DNA from: Pectobacterium versatile
GTDB lineage: Bacteria; Pseudomonadota; Gammaproteobacteria; Enterobacterales; Enterobacteriaceae
NCBI RefSeq assembly: GCF_020166435.1
Contig: NZ_JAINZP010000001.1
Coordinates: forward strand, 434,001 to 498,000
Length of the DNA stretch: 64,000 nucleotides
Direction of reading: 5' to 3'
Both the position numbers and the translations under genes were made by a program. Positions 60,147 to 64,000 of this stretch are shown in pieces. Numbering within the stretch: position 1 is the stretch's first letter; every line of letters begins with the position of its first letter. The notes under the pieces were generated by a model. The model worked only from the letters and a program-made list of their open reading frames with translations. It had not been told where the DNA came from and made no database searches.

Positions 60147-60759
60147 AATTAACTACTGTGTATAGAATTAGTGTTTTGAATACATAATCAAAAATATGTG
60201 ATGTGATTCTTGAAGTTATGCTCTCATGTTCAAATATGGACATCCATCTGTCATCTATATTGTTATTTATATTGCTCATTATTAAATAACATTCATTTTG
60301 AAGTAGTTCTAATTCTTTCAATTGCATATCAATTTTATCATATTTTACATTCTGAGGATTATCTGCATTTTTTGCGAGAAATACATGATGGCTTCTCAAT
60401 TTTCCTTGTAGTATATTAAATGTATTTCTGTTTTTAAGCACTTTATCTCTAAGGGTTACAGTGGCTGTGTAATCGAAGTTTAAATTCCATTCTCGTATCA
60501 TCGCCCTATAATTTTTTCTTAGCGAATCATCTAATTCTTCATTGTCGTGCTTTGCTTTTTTTAGTGCGTATAGATAATCTCTAGTTAAATGTATTCTGCC
60601 TAAGAGTTTTTTTTCAAAATCTCTTACAAGTTCCTTTGCATCATTAATTATTTTCTCTTCTTTTTTTATTTTTAGCTCGTTTTTAAATCTTTTGGTTGTG
60701 AAATGATGAGCTAGAAATGCTGCCAGTATAGTGATCGCCAATGCTACAGTAGGAGTCAT
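60112..60759 (-). CDS. Hypothetical membrane protein with coiled coil
   Basis: A 215-residue protein beginning MTPTVALAITILAAFLAHHF, one membrane helix. It has a long Lys/Glu-rich helical middle (KRFKNELKIKKEEKIINDAKELVRDFEKK) and a second membrane helix near the C-terminus (TLILYTVVNFILFF). The frame extends upstream to 60852 but the ATG at 60759 with AGGG fits best. No family is recognised. It converges with and overlaps the transglycosylase gene; both are AT-rich, so they may be a functional pair or one insertion. Confidence 0.65.
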   Translation of the reverse strand: MTPTVALAITILAAFLAHHFTTKRFKNELKIKKEEKIINDAKELVRDFEKKLLGRIHLTRDYLYALKKAKHDNEELDDSLRKNYRAMIREWNLNFDYTATVTLRDKVLKNRNTFNILQGKLRSHHVFLAKNADNPQNVKYDKIDMQLKELELLQNECYLIMSNINNNIDDRWMSIFEHESITSRITSHIFDYVFKTLILYTVVNFILFFRELISL

Positions 60760-61106
60760 CCCTGTATACCTTATCTTATTTGATCCCTTACTATACAATT
60801 TTCCTCGGCATTTAACTAGCTTGATACCAAGCAAGTCTATAAAAATTAACAACTGGTTTGCGTACTTTTTCAGTGATATTGAGCCTTAACATACCGTATT
60901 AAAGTTTTATGTGTTGTCGGGCGTTGGATAAGCGATTATCTAAAAATGTGGTTGAACATGATTTCACCAACAAACGATATGCACGCTCAATCATCCCGTT
61001 ACTCCACCAACAACTTCCTCAATCCTAACCTATACTTGCTTAACTGCCCGATTTGCCGATGAGCGGCATCGTCGGGTGTGGTGAAACGAAAACGCGAGGA
61101 GTAGGT
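60760..61106. other. Gap before the GlsB/YeaQ gene
   Basis: About 350 bases with no supported gene; a 39-codon frame (60909-61028: MCCRALDKRLSKNVVEHDF and onward) could be a fragment of a mobile element, but no family is recognised. Confidence 0.3.
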
Positions 61107-61355
61107 ATGGGTATTCTGTCCTGGATTATTTTTGGCTTGATTGCGGGGATTTTGGCTAAGTGGATTATGCCCGGTAAAGACGGCGGCGGTTTTATCCTGA
61201 CGGTGTTGCTCGGGATTGTCGGTGCGGTTGTGGGCGGCTATATCAGCGTTTTCTTTGGGTTCGGCCGGGTCGATGGCTTTAATTTCGGCAGTTTTGTGGT
61301 GGCGGTTGTCGGCGCGATTGTCGTGCTGTGGGTATACCGCAAGATTCGGGATTAA
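61107..61355 (+). CDS. GlsB/YeaQ/YmgE-family stress membrane protein
   Basis: An 82-residue Gly-rich inner-membrane protein with three hydrophobic segments (WIIFGLIAGILAKWIMPGKDGGGF, VLLGIVGAVVGGYISVFF, FVVAVVGAIVVLWVYRKIRD), the classic transglycosylase-associated/YeaQ pattern. The role is unknown beyond general stress association. ATG at 61107 is chosen because GAGGAGTAGG is directly upstream. A strong bidirectional hairpin follows. Confidence 0.9.
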   Translation: MGILSWIIFGLIAGILAKWIMPGKDGGGFILTVLLGIVGAVVGGYISVFFGFGRVDGFNFGSFVVAVVGAIVVLWVYRKIRD

Positions 61356-61365
61356 TTTTGTATCC

Positions 61366-61387
61366 GTTGCCCCTGTTCAGGGGCAAC
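61366..61387. terminator. Bidirectional terminator hairpin
   Basis: GTTGCCCC and GGGGCAAC form a perfect stem (with an inner T-A pair) between the YeaQ-type gene and the converging kinase-like gene. Confidence 0.65.
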
Positions 61388-61402
61388 GTGCTTTCTGTTG
61401 CG

Positions 61403-61951
61403 TCAATATGAAGATGAATAAAACCAGTCGATTAGCTGTTCTGCGGCTTCGTGAGGCGCCAGCGCAGAGGTGTGCAGTGAACGATGATGGGTTGCATCGA
61501 TCGTGTCGGCGTAGTCGTAATTCCTCAGAATTTCTTTGAGTTTCTCCTGCGTATTCACCTTACCGAACTGATGTCGATCAGCGTTTTCTACGCGATTTAA
61601 GAGGTGCGCTTCGTCGCTACAGAGTTGAACGAAAAATGGCGTAACGCCACGTTCCGCGCACAGTGTCTTTATCGCCTCAATGTACTCGTCGTCTTTGCTT
61701 CCCTCATAGCAGAAGGTCGTGATCAGATCACGCTCATCCTCTGCAAAAAGCAGCGTGATGGCGTAGAGCCTGAGCTGACAGGCGAAGCGCCGGAGCGTGC
61801 TAAATGCACTATCCGGCGGGAGCACCGCCATCGCTAAATCATACGTCAGATGATTATGAAATAGCGTTGCCCCCATTTTTTCTGCCAGCAGGCGACTGAT
61901 AGTGAGTTTCCCCACCGCAGGCGGCCCGTAGAGAAAAATAAGCTTCTTCAC
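61403..61951 (-). CDS. P-loop kinase-like protein
   Basis: A 182-residue P-loop NTPase of the small-molecule kinase type. Walker A is FLYGPPAVGKLTIS (residues 6-17); a DERDLITTFCYEG segment may be the Walker B region. Similar folds include shikimate kinase and chloramphenicol phosphotransferase-like proteins. It overlaps the upstream oxygenase gene by 4 bases and is the last gene of the right-edge operon. The substrate is unknown. Confidence 0.75.
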   Translation of the reverse strand: MKKLIFLYGPPAVGKLTISRLLAEKMGATLFHNHLTYDLAMAVLPPDSAFSTLRRFACQLRLYAITLLFAEDERDLITTFCYEGSKDDEYIEAIKTLCAERGVTPFFVQLCSDEAHLLNRVENADRHQFGKVNTQEKLKEILRNYDYADTIDATHHRSLHTSALAPHEAAEQLIDWFYSSSY

Positions 61952-62601
61952 TGCGCTGTACTCGTCGTGCCGGGTTCGTAATACGTGATATTCAGTGCAT
62001 TACGTGTTTTGACGGAGATGCCGGTTAGCGGCATGACCGCATGCCAGGTTTCATAAAACCCGTTGCGGATGATGACGCTGGCGTTGCCCATAATCGGAAG
62101 AACGGAATGGCAGACGTCAGCATGATTCTCTGGGTTGAGGATCTGAAAGGCACCGCCCCAGCTTTCTTCCCATTCGGCGTTAAAATAGATAATCAGGCGG
62201 AATCCGCGTTTCAGGGATGCGTCGACATGGGGAAGGTAGTGCGTGTCCCGGCCGGCGCGAAAGGCCACCGCTTCCATTTTGAATTCGGAAAGGTCGGCAC
62301 CGCAGAAGGCGGACAGGGCGGTAGTAAAGTCGTCAGAAACCAAGTCGTTGCACATTCCCAGCCAGGCGTCGGACAGCGTCGTGGTGTCGCTCACCTTGCC
62401 GGAGGCTAAAGGAATAAGGGTACGACGATAAAAGTAGCCGCCGTTACGTTCACGATAGTTAAACCCGTCGGTCGGGAACTCGTGAGCAAGCGTTGAGGCG
62501 ACATCACGGTTGCGCCATATTTGGGTTAATTCTCCCCACTGGAAAGGGGTTTCATGCCGTTTGCCGTGGATGATGCGTTCAAGATCAAAATAGTCGGACA
62601 T
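61948..62601 (-). CDS. 2-oxoglutarate/Fe(II)-dependent oxygenase
   Basis: A 217-residue double-stranded beta-helix oxygenase. The iron ligands fit HVD (in HYLPHVDASLKRG) and the distal His of ETWHAVMPL, with the 2OG Arg in VKTRNALNITYYEP. Such enzymes hydroxylate small molecules or proteins. It lies between an aminotransferase and a kinase-like gene in one operon. The product of the operon is unknown; amino-acid tailoring is a reasonable guess. Confidence 0.85.
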   Translation of the reverse strand: MSDYFDLERIIHGKRHETPFQWGELTQIWRNRDVASTLAHEFPTDGFNYRERNGGYFYRRTLIPLASGKVSDTTTLSDAWLGMCNDLVSDDFTTALSAFCGADLSEFKMEAVAFRAGRDTHYLPHVDASLKRGFRLIIYFNAEWEESWGGAFQILNPENHADVCHSVLPIMGNASVIIRNGFYETWHAVMPLTGISVKTRNALNITYYEPGTTSTAQ

Positions 62602-62655
62602 TTTTTCACTCCCTGTTATTAATCACACCTGACGGATAGTGGCGGTTAACGCCCA

Positions 62656-63900
62656 TCAGAGGCTTCCCAGTGCGGTAGTCATACGTTGAATCAGTTCCTC
62701 TGTTTCGTTGGCTGAAATCGTGAAAGCGGGTGCCAGTTTTAAGTACGGACCCGCTGCGCCAACGATGACGCCATGTTGGCGTATCGCCGCCTGCGCACGG
62801 CCACACTGTTCGAGGGACTCAAACGTCATCGATAGCATCAGCCCTTTACCTTGCAGGCTGATCAGCCCCTCGGTTTGAGGGAAATGCTGCTTAGCGAGCT
62901 GGAGGATCGTCCTTCCTTTTGCCGTGACATCATCGTAGAGGTGATGCGCATCCAGATAATCCATGACAAACAGCGCCGCGCGGCAGCCCAGCAGGTTGCC
63001 GGATTGCGTATGACCGTGGCGGAAAAACGGCGGCATTTGCCCTTTGAAGCTGTCGGTAATCGCCTCCGTGGCAAGCACGGCGGTAATGGGAACGCCACCG
63101 CCCAGACACTTGCTGAAAATGACAATGTCAGGCTGTGCGCCTTGTGAGACCGATTCACAGAACGCCCCTGCGCGGCCAACGCCGCAGTAAACTTCGTCAC
63201 AGATCAGCGGAATGTCGTGTTTTTTTGTTAACTGCGAAAGCTGTTGCAGGAAGCCCTCAGGCAGCAATCGGGTGCCTTCCATTGCCATGATCGGTTCAAT
63301 AATAACGGCGGCGATGGTCGATTCCTGCTCTTCCAACAGCGTTTCCCAGCCGCGAATATCGCTGAGGTGTTCAGGTGGGGGCATCGTGATCGTATTGCTG
63401 TCGAGCAGAGACGGTAAAATACCCTCGTTGATAAAAGGGCGCCTTGTCGCCATCATCGCGCCGAGCGTACAGCCGTGGTACGCGCCGTTAATCGCTACGA
63501 TTTTCGTTCGCGCTGGGCGGGAACGGTTGACCTGATATTGCCAGGCCATTTTGAGTGCGCTTTCGACACCTTCGCTGCCGCTCCCGACGATGAACGTCTT
63601 GTGAAGGCCTGTACCGAGTAGCTTAGCGGTGAGTTTTTCGGCCAGTTCGCCGGGGAGTTGGGTGTTTGAATAGATATTGCAGGCATGAATCAGCGTGGAT
63701 AATTGCTGTTGCAGGGCGGCAATGAATTCAGGGTGAGAGTGCCCCAGGCAATGGTTATAACAGCCCGACATCCCGTCAAAGTAGCGCTGCCCGCGTTCAT
63801 CATAAAGATAAACACCTTCGCCACGGTGAATAATCGGGCGCTCGTCTTTTTCAGTGAGAGCCGTATAAGGTGGCCAGTATGGGTTAGAGGTAGGATTCAT
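62656..63900 (-). CDS. Class III PLP aminotransferase
   Basis: A 414-residue omega-type aminotransferase. Features: GVYLYDERGQRYFDGMSG at the N-terminus, VGSGSEGVESALKMAWQY, the Asp of PLICDEVYCGVGRAGAF and the PLP Lys in IVIFSKCLGGGVPITAVL. The family transfers amino groups of non-alpha amines or ornithine-like substrates. It starts with ATG at 63900, which overlaps the 3' end of a partial upstream frame by 17 bases. It is operonic with the oxygenase and kinase-like genes. Confidence 0.88.
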   Translation of the reverse strand: MNPTSNPYWPPYTALTEKDERPIIHRGEGVYLYDERGQRYFDGMSGCYNHCLGHSHPEFIAALQQQLSTLIHACNIYSNTQLPGELAEKLTAKLLGTGLHKTFIVGSGSEGVESALKMAWQYQVNRSRPARTKIVAINGAYHGCTLGAMMATRRPFINEGILPSLLDSNTITMPPPEHLSDIRGWETLLEEQESTIAAVIIEPIMAMEGTRLLPEGFLQQLSQLTKKHDIPLICDEVYCGVGRAGAFCESVSQGAQPDIVIFSKCLGGGVPITAVLATEAITDSFKGQMPPFFRHGHTQSGNLLGCRAALFVMDYLDAHHLYDDVTAKGRTILQLAKQHFPQTEGLISLQGKGLMLSMTFESLEQCGRAQAAIRQHGVIVGAAGPYLKLAPAFTISANETEELIQRMTTALGSL

Positions 63901-64000
63901 ATTGTGTCCCTGTCAGCGCGGTTCTGATGTCGTCAACGTTACTCACGATCGAATCAATCGTTCGGGTCTCTTTTTTTCCTGTACCGGCACAGAGCCTGGA
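63884..64000 (-). CDS. Partial gene at the right edge (3' end)
   Basis: An open frame enters from the window edge and runs 38 codons, reading SRLCAGTGKKETRTIDSI...LTGTQYESYL, to TAA at 63884-63886. It overlaps the aminotransferase start by 17 bases, a normal arrangement for a coupled operon. No family can be named from this tail. It is probably the preceding gene of the same operon. Confidence 0.5.
   Translation of the reverse strand, partial: SRLCAGTGKKETRTIDSIVSNVDDIRTALTGTQYESYL

Overview
The window looks like a chromosomal segment of a soft-rot enterobacterium, most likely Pectobacterium or a close relative. The evidence is a set of enterobacterial synteny blocks (topA-cysB, ldhA...ydbH-ynbE-azoR-hrpA, ydgD-ydgU-asr-rstB-rstA...folM, chaA/chaC, narL-narX-narK-narGHJI) mixed with genes typical of a plant-associated lifestyle: a plant-type [2Fe-2S] ferredoxin, a Fur-box-controlled siderophore-interacting protein, a giant effector-like protein and many aerotaxis/chemotaxis functions. 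No database was searched; genus assignment is inference.

Layout. 1-4.1 kb: topA and cysB. 4.1-5.8 kb: decayed and accessory DNA holding a cystatin-like pseudogene, a LysR-like remnant, a small Cys-tailed peptide gene and a plant-type ferredoxin gene. 5.8-18.8 kb: lipoprotein, ldhA, two tandem Aer-type PAS chemoreceptors (one with a good sigma-28 promoter), ydbH-ynbE (no ydbL seen), azoR and hrpA. 18.9-27.3 kb: a GAF-GGDEF(degenerate)-EAL protein, the acid-shock/RstAB neighbourhood (ydgD, ydgU, asr with an RstA box, rstB, rstA), an orphan 400-residue protein and folM. 27.4-38.7 kb: dauA and chaA, then a roughly 6-kb insertion between chaA and chaC containing the siderophore-interacting protein and a 1248-residue toxin/effector-like protein; the insertion is bordered on both sides by copies of one short repeat family. 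38.9-52.1 kb: an acyltransferase, then the complete anaerobic nitrate respiration locus with perfect FNR boxes before narK and narG and a strongly folded intergenic element between them.

52.3-64 kb is mostly accessory: an AT-rich orphan with a TTG start, an EamA exporter divergent from a MarR regulator and an OsmC protein, a three-gene PLP/NAD operon resembling three of the four enzymes of the beta-hydroxyaspartate pathway with a divergent YheO-type regulator, an AT-rich pair (membrane-anchorless GT51 transglycosylase and a convergent membrane protein), a GlsB/YeaQ protein and, at the right edge, an operon of a class III aminotransferase, a 2OG-Fe(II) oxygenase and a P-loop kinase-like protein that continues beyond the window.

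Functionally, the core genes serve DNA topology, sulfur regulation, fermentation, envelope maintenance, acid stress and nitrate respiration. The best candidates for undescribed biology are the giant protein at 32.2-36 kb, the beta-hydroxyaspartate-like operon, the transglycosylase/membrane-protein pair, the right-edge operon, the ferredoxin/peptide pair, the hairpin-chain repeat family and the three-way-junction element upstream of narG.
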